Below are positions 1 through 6,150 of a DNA stretch of 10,171 nt, piece after piece (position 1 is the first letter of the stretch; every line of letters begins with the position of its first letter). The notes beneath the pieces were generated by a model. It saw only the letters and a list, made by a program, of their open reading frames with translations, had not been told where the DNA came from and did no database searches. The stretch covers positions 1 to 10,171 of the forward strand of contig JAKMFG010000094.1 of assembly GCA_022425565.1 (NCBI GenBank). The letters are read 5' to 3'. Made by a program: the position numbers and the translations under genes. The DNA is from Alphaproteobacteria bacterium (GTDB taxonomy: Bacteria; Pseudomonadota; Alphaproteobacteria; Puniceispirillales; Puniceispirillaceae).

Positions 1-547
1 CTTCCGCGATGAACAGCCAGACAATGTAGGAGATGGCCTCCGGTACCATCCTGACGCCAATGCCATCGACGATGGAATAGGCGGCTATGGTGATGCTGGT
101 GGCGAGTGCCATTGCCACCGTCAGCAACGGCCTGTCAGAATCGAAGCAGCGCCGGCCGAGGATCAGGACGCCGACCGAAATGCAGACAAGTCCGCTCCAG
201 CCCAGCGGGGTCAGCGCCTCTCCCAGCCATACCAGCGCCATTCCGGCGACCAGAAGCGGTGTCGTGCCCCGCGCAATCGGATAGACCAGCGACAGATCGC
301 CGAACCGGTAGGACGCGTTGAGGAAGAAATAATATCCCCAGTGAATGATCGTCGAGATGATGATGTAGGGAACTGTTTCCGGCGGCGGTAGCGGCACGAA
401 CGGCGCAATCATCAACGCCGGCAGCATATGGCCAGTGGCGACAAGGCCGAAGGTGACCGTCCTGTCGGCAGCGCCCTTGACGATGGCGTTCCACGTCGCA
501 TGCATCATTGCCGCAAGCAGAACGATGATGAAGATGTCGTACGTCAT
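1..547 (-). CDS. DMT superfamily (EamA-like) membrane transporter, C-terminus missing at window edge
   Basis: Reading the minus strand from ATG at 547 gives 182 uninterrupted residues that continue past position 1. The protein is very hydrophobic, with segments near residues 3-20, 31-51, 60-78, 95-110, 118-131 and 140-160, the pattern of the EamA/drug-metabolite transporter fold in the inner membrane. The stretch YRFGDLSLVYPIARGTTPLL (residues 80-99) matches the conserved EamA segment around the helix 3/4 boundary, which is the main reason for the family call. Family members have about 280-300 residues and ten helices in two repeats, so the second repeat lies outside the window. The ribosome binding site is weak and the frame stays open upstream, so the exact start is uncertain; ATG 547 fits the usual start just before helix 1. 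Substrate unknown; relatives export amino acids or metabolites. It is divergent from the 5'-nucleotidase gene. Confidence 0.85.
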   Translation of the reverse strand, partial: MTYDIFIIVLLAAMMHATWNAIVKGAADRTVTFGLVATGHMLPALMIAPFVPLPPPETVPYIIISTIIHWGYYFFLNASYRFGDLSLVYPIARGTTPLLVAGMALVWLGEALTPLGWSGLVCISVGVLILGRRCFDSDRPLLTVAMALATSITIAAYSIVDGIGVRMVPEAISYIVWLFIAE

Positions 548-636
548 GCAGGACGGCCACTCTCGAGCACTGATAAATCGTCTTTCGCAAACCCTATCAG
601 CATTGGGATGACTTCGTAGCGTAAAACCATACGCCC

Positions 637-680
637 TGGCCACGCGCTCTGGCCACGCGCTTCGGCCACGCGTTTCGGCC
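637..680. repeat. Three-copy GGCCACGCG short tandem repeat
   Basis: The core GGCCACGCG occurs three times in a row (starting at 638, 651 and 664) with a 13-bp period, separated by CTCT, CTTC and TTTC-type linkers. A fourth partial copy, GGCC, lies at 677-680. Copies differ by one or two bases. It lies between two divergent promoters and does not code in any supported frame. It could be slippage-derived or a cluster of protein binding sites. Confidence 0.75.
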
Positions 681-774
681 TGAGTAACAAGTTTCGGGAA
701 TCTCTCCCCCGAAAATCTGCTCTTGTAATGTTGCTGAAACGGGGTTCAGCTAGGTCTGTGGTTCGGTTTCACTC

Positions 775-780
775 AAGGGG
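775..780 (+). promoter_or_regulatory. Ribosome binding site that fixes the start of the 5'-nucleotidase gene
   Basis: AAGGGG lies 7 nt before ATG 788. The reading frame is open from 728, but only the 788 start has a Shine-Dalgarno sequence, and it places a normal signal peptide at the N-terminus. Confidence 0.75.
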
Positions 781-787
781 CAATATC

Positions 788-2623
788 ATGACCAATATCC
801 TATCGACCAGCCTGCGGATGGCAGGCAAGAGTTTGCGGCGTGGCGCCATCTCCGCCGCCATGCTGCTGGCGCTCGGTGCGGGCTCGGCATATGCCGGCGA
901 CCTCACCATCCTTCATATCAACGACCACCATTCGCATCTGAAGCCGGATGGTCGGTTGAGCCTGAAGCTCGACGGCAAGTCGACCCGTGTGCGTTCCGGC
1001 GGCATGCCGACCGTCGTCGCCAAGATGAAAGAGCTGCAGGGACTGAACCAGAATGTCATCAAGCTGCATGCAGGTGACGCCGTTTCCGGATCGCTGTTCT
1101 TCACCCTGTTCAAGGGTGAGGCTGACGCCGCGCTGATGAACGAGGTCTGTTTCGATGCGTTCGCGCTGGGCAACCATGAATTCAACGAGGGTGATGCCGG
1201 ACTGGCAAAATTCCTCGATTTCCTGAATGCGGGTGACTGCAGCACGCCGGTGCTGGCCGCCAACATCAAGCCCGAGGTCGGCGTCTCCGCCCTGACCCCG
1301 ACCAGCGCGACGGACTATATCCAGCCTTATACCGTCATGCAGATGGACGGAATGAGGATCGGCATCGTCGGGATTGATATCGTCCGCAAGACGAAGCTGT
1401 CCTCGAGCCCAGACGAGACGACCGTCTTTCTGGACGAGGCCGAAACCGCACAGAAGATGGTGGATGAGCTTAAGGCATCGGGGATCGATCACATCATCCT
1501 TCTCACCCATTATGGTTACGGGAACGAGCTGGAGCTTGCCGCAATGATCGATGGTGCCGATGTCATCATCGGCGGCGACTCGCACACGCTTCTTGGTGAT
1601 TTTGACGATCTGGGGCTGAACGCTGCCGGTCCTTATCCGACCGTGGTCAAAGGTGTTGGCGGCAAGTCGGTCTGTGTCGCCACCGCCTGGCAGTACAGCC
1701 AGATCGTGGGCGAGCTGAACATCTCGTTCAACGACGCCGGTGAGGTGCAGTCCTGCAAGGGCATCCCGCATGTGATGCTTGCCGACAGCTTCAAGCGCAA
1801 GAATGCCGATGGCGACCGGGTCGAGATCGAGGGCGCGGCGCGTGATGCCGTCTATGCCCAGATCAAGGCTGATCCGAAGCTGTCGATCGTCGAAGAGGAT
1901 GCCGATGCCGCGGCGCTGCTTGAATCCTTCAATGTGAAGGTCGAAGAGATGCGGTCGGTCAAGGTCGGCAATGTCACTGAGAACCTGTGCCTTTCCCGTA
2001 TCCCCGGCGACAAGCGCTCGAAAATCTGTGCGCCTGAAGACACCGCCGGAAAGGGTTCGGACATCTCGATGCTGGTGGCCCATGCTTTCCGCGAAATGGC
2101 CAAGACGAGCGACATCGCCATCCAGAATGGCGGTGGTGTGCGCACCGATATTGCCAAGGGTGACCTGACGATGGGCGATGCCTACAAGCTGCTTCCCTTC
2201 GCCAACACGCTGGTCGAAATGGACATGACAGGTGGCGAGATCAAAGCCGTTCTGGAAGAGGCGCTGGACTACGCGCTTCAGCCTGACGGGTCCACCGGTG
2301 CCTATCCCTATGCCGCAGGCCTTCGATGGCATGTCGATGCCGGCAAGCCTGCCGGCGAGCGTCTGTCCATGATGGAGTTCAAGGGCCGCAACGACACCTC
2401 ATGGAGCGCCCTCGACATGAACAAGAGCTACCGCCTTGTGACGAACAACTATATCGCGGCGGGACGTGACGGCTATCTGACATTCAAGACAGTGAAGAAT
2501 GACGGTCGCTATACCGACACCTATCTCGATTATGCGCAGTCCTTCGTGGATTACGTGCTCGAGCGGGGCAGTGTCGGCAAACTGCCGGCATCCGAATATT
2601 CGACACAGTTGATGGTCAGGTAA
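788..2623 (+). CDS. Secreted bifunctional-type 5'-nucleotidase / UshA-family metallophosphoesterase
   Basis: A 611-residue exported hydrolase. The start at 788 gives a typical signal peptide: basic residues K14, R17 and R18, a hydrophobic core at about 20-31, and the cleavage site AYA|GD after residue 36. The N-terminal metallophosphatase domain carries the dimetal motifs: LHINDHHSH (D46, H48), HAGD (D97), GNHEFN (N129, H130), LTHYG (H241) and GGDSH (H266). The C-terminal substrate domain (about 385-600) has NGGGVR (447-452), LPFANT (469-474) and AAGRDGY (557-563), the family's nucleotide-binding loops. C401 and C414 may form a disulfide. By family knowledge it acts in the periplasm, releasing phosphate from nucleoside 5'-phosphates or UDP-sugars and so scavenging nucleoside and phosphate; exact substrate unproven. 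Length suits the family. It is apparently monocistronic, with a strong terminator 54 bases after the stop. Confidence 0.95.
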   Translation: MTNILSTSLRMAGKSLRRGAISAAMLLALGAGSAYAGDLTILHINDHHSHLKPDGRLSLKLDGKSTRVRSGGMPTVVAKMKELQGLNQNVIKLHAGDAVSGSLFFTLFKGEADAALMNEVCFDAFALGNHEFNEGDAGLAKFLDFLNAGDCSTPVLAANIKPEVGVSALTPTSATDYIQPYTVMQMDGMRIGIVGIDIVRKTKLSSSPDETTVFLDEAETAQKMVDELKASGIDHIILLTHYGYGNELELAAMIDGADVIIGGDSHTLLGDFDDLGLNAAGPYPTVVKGVGGKSVCVATAWQYSQIVGELNISFNDAGEVQSCKGIPHVMLADSFKRKNADGDRVEIEGAARDAVYAQIKADPKLSIVEEDADAAALLESFNVKVEEMRSVKVGNVTENLCLSRIPGDKRSKICAPEDTAGKGSDISMLVAHAFREMAKTSDIAIQNGGGVRTDIAKGDLTMGDAYKLLPFANTLVEMDMTGGEIKAVLEEALDYALQPDGSTGAYPYAAGLRWHVDAGKPAGERLSMMEFKGRNDTSWSALDMNKSYRLVTNNYIAAGRDGYLTFKTVKNDGRYTDTYLDYAQSFVDYVLERGSVGKLPASEYSTQLMVR

Positions 2624-2646
2624 CAGGCGATGGTCAGGTAACTGGC
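2611..2646 (+). repeat. 18-bp tandem duplication spanning the 5'-nucleotidase stop codon
   Basis: Unit 1 (2611-2628) is GATGGTCAGGTAACAGGC and unit 2 (2629-2646) is GATGGTCAGGTAACTGGC, abutting, with one mismatch. Unit 1 encodes the final residues and the TAA stop. Unit 2 is untranslated and repeats the same stop in the same frame, since 18 is a multiple of 3. It looks like a recent slippage duplication. Confidence 0.9.
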
Positions 2647-2677
2647 CACAGATCTGAGAGGCCACACAATCTGATCG

Positions 2678-2708
2678 GGGAGGCGGGTAATATCCGCCTC
2701 CCTTTTTT
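2678..2708 (+). terminator. Intrinsic terminator after the 5'-nucleotidase gene
   Basis: A perfect 9-bp stem, GGGAGGCGG (2678-2686) pairing with CCGCCTCCC (2694-2702), has a 7-nt loop and is followed directly by six T residues (2703-2708). This is a textbook Rho-independent terminator for plus-strand transcription, and it separates the upstream gene from the 187-residue ORF. Confidence 0.93.
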
Positions 2709-2816
2709 GTGCGCTACAAGGTGCGCGCGGTTTTCGGGCATCGCCGCCGCCATGCGGATTGTCATGTCACTGGCGGATGGTGCAGGCTGACATGGCAAAC
2801 ACAGGGGCGCCACATC

Positions 2817-3380
2817 ATGTCCAGGCATGAAAGCTACATTACAAAGGATGGGGCGTTCCATTTCATCCACCGGCAAAAAGGTGGCCGGTGCGAGGTGCTG
2901 AGATACAGGCGACTGGATTACACCGACCAGAATGTCTCGTTCCTCTGTGATGCCATCACCGATCATCTGACACCCGACCTCATCAGCCATCAGGTACGAC
3001 GCGCTTATCCTGCCGGCCACCCGGCATGGAAGCGCGACTTGTTCGGTTATTGCGTGCCGGCCAGCTTCGCACTGCTCTATTTTCTGGATACGGATGCGCT
3101 GGTGCCGTTTCGGGGCATTGATATGGGCGGCGAGGGCCACTGGTGGCTTGCCGACCGCAATAATGGCAGGCGCTACGATATCACCGGTTGCCAATATACC
3201 GAGGCCGAGAGGAACGGGGTCTATGCGTCGGGAAGACCGCGTGGCTATTACGGGCGCGGCGAGGCGCCGGCCGCGCGGTTCCTGCGGCTCATGAACCGGG
3301 TTCAGCCGGAGTCCGAGCTGTTCGTGACTGACGGCCCCGGTCTGTCAGGATATGTCAGGCAGCCGAGAGGCCGGATTTGA
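2817..3380 (+). CDS. Protein of unknown function, possible papain-like Cys/His/Asp fold
   Basis: A 187-residue soluble protein with no signal peptide or membrane segment; I do not recognise its family with certainty. Start: ATG 2817 follows AGGGG (2803-2807) by 9 nt. The frame is open back to a GTG at 2709, but that codon abuts the terminator T-run. The central part has FGYCVPASFALLYFL (C79 at the start of a helix), GGEGHWWL (H108 followed by a hydrophobic strand) and RRYDITGCQY (D121). A Cys at a helix N-terminus, then His, then Asp is the catalytic order of papain-like (NlpC/P60- or transglutaminase-type) folds. The HWW...YDxT pattern also recalls YunG-type small proteins. A hydrolase or transferase role is therefore conceivable but is inference only. 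The tail is rich in Arg, Gly and Tyr (about 140-160). It stands alone, with a terminator before it and 245 non-coding bases after it. Confidence 0.75.
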   Translation: MSRHESYITKDGAFHFIHRQKGGRCEVLRYRRLDYTDQNVSFLCDAITDHLTPDLISHQVRRAYPAGHPAWKRDLFGYCVPASFALLYFLDTDALVPFRGIDMGGEGHWWLADRNNGRRYDITGCQYTEAERNGVYASGRPRGYYGRGEAPAARFLRLMNRVQPESELFVTDGPGLSGYVRQPRGRI

Positions 3381-3625
3381 CCCGCCGCACTGCGAATGGC
3401 ACCAGACAGGATGGAAGTTCGAGCTGGCTGTCGAGATCATCTTCATTGGCGATGAGTGTCTCGCGCGTTCCTTGCTTAAGGATTAGCTAATGTGACTGCT
3501 TTAGCCTTAATTCTGTTTTCTTGTAAATAGGTGGCTTACGCTGGCGATGTGGTGTGGCACACTGGGCGCACTACCGTTTTCCTTCCCGTTCAAATCAGCC
3601 AGCCGGCACATAGTTTTTGACACAT
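3381..3625. other. Intergenic region with an AT-rich patch, probable promoter area
   Basis: These 245 bases hold no gene that I can support on either strand. The segment at about 3472-3530 is clearly more AT-rich than its surroundings. It contains an inverted repeat TTAAGG (3476-3481) / CCTTAA (3505-3510) with an inner CTAA/TTAG pair, and the palindrome TTAGCTAA (3483-3490). A very weak promoter candidate is TTAGCC (3501-3506), a 17-nt spacer, then TAAATA (3524-3529); each hexamer matches consensus at only three positions. The region most likely holds the promoter of the metallophosphoesterase and genes downstream. Confidence 0.4.
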
Positions 3626-4672
3626 ATGATCCGGACAATCATTTTTTCATCAGTCATGTTCGTGACAGCCTATCTGCTGTACGTCATGCCAGCTTTTATC
3701 CTGCAATCATTGTTTCTGGGGACAGCGGTATTCAGCTCCGATGCGCTGGTTCCGACTCTGGCGGCATTCGTGCTGCTGCGACTGTATCTGGCTACAAGCA
3801 TCACAAACAGGCTGGTGAAAGCGTTCGTCTATTACGGCATGGGGGTCGGGTTTCTTGCGCTCATGATCCTGGCGTCGATGCAGGTGGTGAAGGAGCTCGC
3901 CAGCATGAGCGGCATGACCGCCGGTGTGGCGGGGCTGCTGATCCTTGGATCGGTAACGGCATATTGCATCATCAATGCAAACAGCCTGTCGGTGAGAACG
4001 CTGGCGGTTACATCTGCGAAGATCAGCAAGGCGACAAACTTCGCTTTCATCAGCGATGTGCATGTCGGCTCCAACCCGCCGCGCCATCTGGAAAAGATTT
4101 GCGAACGGTTGGACACACTGGAATTTGATGCGCTTCTGATTGGTGGTGACCTGTTCGACAGCAGCGATTTCAGGCTAGAGGACATCGCGGCACTAGGCGG
4201 GCTGGATAAGGAAATCTATTTTGTGACCGGCAACCATGAGGGATATGTGAAGGGGTTCGAGGGGCTGCTGGCGCGGTTTCCCGAGCTGAACATCAAGGTG
4301 CTCGAGAATGCAGCGGCGGCGGTTTGCGGCATCAACCTGATCGGGGTGAGCGACGAGCAACCGGTGCTGGCGCGGGCTGCTGCCGTTGAATGTATGTCGC
4401 GTGAGGGTGCCTTCAACCTTGCCCTCGTCCACCAGCCGTCGATATGGGAACGGACGCAGAGCAAGGTCGAGCTGATGCTGTGCGGGCACACCCATAACGG
4501 CCAGATCTTTCCGTTCAACCTTCTCGTCAGGCTGCAATTTCACCATGTCTATGGGCTGTTTGCCGAGGGTGGTTCGACATTGTATGTGTCGTCTGGCGCA
4601 GGGTGCTGGGGTCCGCGCATGCGGCTTGGCTCGCGCAACGAGATCGTGATGATCACATTGCGTCCGGCATGA
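3626..4672 (+). CDS. Membrane-anchored calcineurin-like metallophosphoesterase
   Basis: A 348-residue protein with two parts. Residues 1-116 form about four transmembrane helices (about 4-24, 26-56, 68-88, 96-116). Residues 135-348 form a calcineurin-like phosphoesterase domain with all dimetal motifs: FISDVHVG (D144, H146), GGDLFD (D175), GNHEG (N203, H204), LVHQPS (H269) and CGHTHNGQ (H288, H290). The catalytic domain should face the cytoplasm or periplasm next to the membrane. Soluble or singly anchored relatives of the YaeI/YkuE kind act on lipid-linked phosphates such as UDP-diacylglucosamine or phospholipid headgroups, but substrate cannot be assigned here. An in-frame TAG at 3611 limits the start to TTG 3617 or ATG 3626; neither has a clear Shine-Dalgarno sequence, and ATG is preferred. 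The next gene begins 53 bases downstream and may be co-transcribed. Confidence 0.9.
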   Translation: MIRTIIFSSVMFVTAYLLYVMPAFILQSLFLGTAVFSSDALVPTLAAFVLLRLYLATSITNRLVKAFVYYGMGVGFLALMILASMQVVKELASMSGMTAGVAGLLILGSVTAYCIINANSLSVRTLAVTSAKISKATNFAFISDVHVGSNPPRHLEKICERLDTLEFDALLIGGDLFDSSDFRLEDIAALGGLDKEIYFVTGNHEGYVKGFEGLLARFPELNIKVLENAAAAVCGINLIGVSDEQPVLARAAAVECMSREGAFNLALVHQPSIWERTQSKVELMLCGHTHNGQIFPFNLLVRLQFHHVYGLFAEGGSTLYVSSGAGCWGPRMRLGSRNEIVMITLRPA

Positions 4673-4714
4673 TGCCAGATGCGCATGACCTGATATGATC
4701 GCCAATTCGAATTC

Positions 4715-4718
4715 GGAG
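4715..4718 (+). promoter_or_regulatory. Ribosome binding site for a TTG start codon
   Basis: GGAG lies 7 nt before TTG 4726. Translation from TTG gives IHEHPDF, the expected N-terminus for this dehydrogenase family, and no in-frame ATG occurs nearby, so this site supports a TTG start. Confidence 0.65.
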
Positions 4719-4725
4719 TTTCACA

Positions 4726-5775
4726 TTGATCCACGAGCATCCAGATTTTGACGGTCATGAGCAGGTGATCTTCTGCCATGACAGCCAGGCGGGGTTACGG
4801 GCGATAATCGCTATTCATTCGACGGTCCTCGGCCCGGCAGCCGGCGGGTGCCGTATGCATCCCTACGCCAATGAAGCGGACGCCTTGACTGATGTGCTGC
4901 GCCTGTCAAAGGGCATGTCTTACAAGAATTCGGCGGCAGGCCTGCCGCTTGGCGGCGGCAAATGTGTGATCATTGCCGATCCCGGCAGCCCTGATAAGCC
5001 TGCTCTGCTGGAAGCCTTTGCACGGCATGTACAGGCATTGCAGGGCCGTTACTGGACAGCGATCGATATCGGTGTCGGGCCCGAGGATGCCGATATTCTG
5101 GCCCAGACATGCGACTTTATCTTCGCGCGCGCTTCCCAGTACGAGCCGGGGTTCAACCCGTCATCTTTTACCGCCTATGGCGGGTTTGTCGGCATAAGGG
5201 CCGCGGTGAAGACCGTACTTGGCAGCGATGACCTGACCGGCATTCGCGTCGCTGTGCAGGGGCTTGGCGCAACAGGATATGTGCTGAGCAAGCACCTTCA
5301 TGACGCCGGCGCGCGCCTGACGGTCACGGATGTGAGGCCCGAGACGGTCGACAGGGCCGTAGCCGAATTCGGGGCCAAGGCAGTCAGCCCGGACGCCATC
5401 CATATGGCAGATGTCGATGTCTTTGCCCCTTGTGCGCTTGGCGCCGGCCTGAATGATCGGACCATCCCTGAAATCAGGGCGAAGGTCATATGCGGTCTGG
5501 CAAACAACCAGCTTGCGGAAAGCCGTCACGGGCAGGCGCTGGCCGATGCAGGCATTGCCTATGTGCCGGACTATGTGGTCAATGCGGGCGGCATGATGGG
5601 GGCCTCGACGGTCATTTTCTCCGAACTGTCGAGAGACGCCTCAATCCGGCGGATCGAGGAGTTGCATGACACCATCACCGTCATTCTGGAGACCGCCGCG
5701 TCAGAAGGCCGGCCCAGCGCCGATATCGCCGACGAGATGGCGGCAGGGCGCATCCGCAACGCTGCCGCCAAATAA
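4726..5775 (+). CDS. Glu/Leu/Phe/Val dehydrogenase family, leucine-dehydrogenase-like amino acid dehydrogenase
   Basis: A 349-residue NAD-dependent oxidative deaminase that converts an L-amino acid to its 2-oxo acid plus ammonia. Length is close to leucine dehydrogenases (about 360) and shorter than glutamate dehydrogenases. The catalytic domain has GPAAGGCR (37-43), MSYKNSAAGLPLGGGKCVI (64-82; substrate lysine K67 and catalytic lysine K79) and TAIDIG (D114, matching the catalytic Asp). The Rossmann domain has VQGLGATG (177-184; GxGxxG) and ends strand 2 with D202, which favours NAD over NADP. NAGGMM (286-291) is the C-terminal family motif. Branched-chain or aromatic amino acids are the likely substrates, but which one cannot be read off. 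Start is TTG with GGAG 7 nt upstream. It lies 53 bases after the phosphoesterase and 26 bases before a DUF1330 gene, so the dehydrogenase and DUF1330 gene are probably one transcript. Confidence 0.92.
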   Translation: MIHEHPDFDGHEQVIFCHDSQAGLRAIIAIHSTVLGPAAGGCRMHPYANEADALTDVLRLSKGMSYKNSAAGLPLGGGKCVIIADPGSPDKPALLEAFARHVQALQGRYWTAIDIGVGPEDADILAQTCDFIFARASQYEPGFNPSSFTAYGGFVGIRAAVKTVLGSDDLTGIRVAVQGLGATGYVLSKHLHDAGARLTVTDVRPETVDRAVAEFGAKAVSPDAIHMADVDVFAPCALGAGLNDRTIPEIRAKVICGLANNQLAESRHGQALADAGIAYVPDYVVNAGGMMGASTVIFSELSRDASIRRIEELHDTITVILETAASEGRPSADIADEMAAGRIRNAAAK

Positions 5776-5801
5776 AGGCAAGCCACAAGGGAGCATGAGA
5801 C

Positions 5802-6122
5802 ATGCCAGCCTATGTTATCTCAATGATGTCGGTTCATGACGCCGACACCTATCGCCAGTACACGGACCGCACCCCGCCCATTGTGAAGAAATATGGCGGA
5901 AAATTCCTGACAAGGGGCGAGGCCTTTACCTGTATCGAGGGGAAGGAATATGACGGGAGGCTGGTGATCCTTGAATTCCCGTCAAAGGCAGATGTCGAGG
6001 CATGGTTCGCCGATCCCGACTATCAGGAAGCCATGAAGTTCCGGCACGCCTCATCGGTGATGAACTATCTGCTGTTGCAGGAGGGTAGTGCCAACACCGA
6101 GGCCCCGGACCCGAAGCTCTAG
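5802..6122 (+). CDS. DUF1330 domain protein
   Basis: A 106-residue soluble protein filled by a DUF1330 domain (residues 1-95). These proteins fold as a dimeric alpha+beta barrel (ferredoxin-like), but their biochemical role is mostly unknown. Visible family features are the first strand PAYVISMMSV, YGGKFLTRGE (31-40), the strand RLVILEFPS (53-61) and the helix AWFADPDYQEAMKFR (67-81). The last 10 residues are polar, probably disordered. Start: ATG 5802 with the strong site AAGGGAG (5787-5793) 8 nt upstream. It follows the dehydrogenase by 26 bases, suggesting co-expression and perhaps a role beside amino acid catabolism (inference). It converges with the minus-strand gene, whose stop is only 28 bases away; I see no terminator hairpin in that gap. 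Confidence 0.9.
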   Translation: MPAYVISMMSVHDADTYRQYTDRTPPIVKKYGGKFLTRGEAFTCIEGKEYDGRLVILEFPSKADVEAWFADPDYQEAMKFRHASSVMNYLLLQEGSANTEAPDPKL

Positions 6123-6150
6123 CTGCGGTGTCCTCGCGGTCCGAGTGATG

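Larger units (their letters stand above)
548..787. other. Divergent intergenic region with microrepeats and small hairpins
   Basis: These 240 bases separate two divergent genes and should hold both promoters, but I see no convincing -35/-10 pair on either strand. It contains a short tandem repeat (637-680, listed separately), an inverted repeat TTTCGGG/CCCGAAA (692-698 with 708-714, 9-nt loop) and a hairpin GCTGAA/TTCAGC (733-738 with 745-750, 6-nt loop). Neither hairpin is followed by a T-run, so they are not obvious terminators. They could be 5'-leader structure or operator sites of the downstream gene. No Pho-box-like direct repeat (CTGTCAT-type) is visible. Confidence 0.55.

Noticed and set aside
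728..787. Longer start for the 5'-nucleotidase
   Set aside because: It would place 20 extra residues ahead of a normal signal peptide and lacks a ribosome binding site; AAGGGG sits before ATG 788 instead.
800..2332. 510-codon open frame on the minus strand opposite the 5'-nucleotidase gene
   Set aside because: The plus strand encodes a complete protein with signal peptide and all metal motifs. The antisense frame has no recognisable motif and arises from GC-rich codon bias.
2709..2816. Longer GTG start for the 187-residue protein
   Set aside because: The GTG directly abuts the terminator T-run, so it has no room for a ribosome binding site. ATG 2817 has AGGGG at a usable distance.
3547..4128. 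193-codon plus-strand frame overlapping the metallophosphoesterase N-terminus
   Set aside because: It lies out of frame with the real gene and has no coherent hydrophobic or motif pattern. The overlapping frame gives four membrane helices and complete metal motifs.
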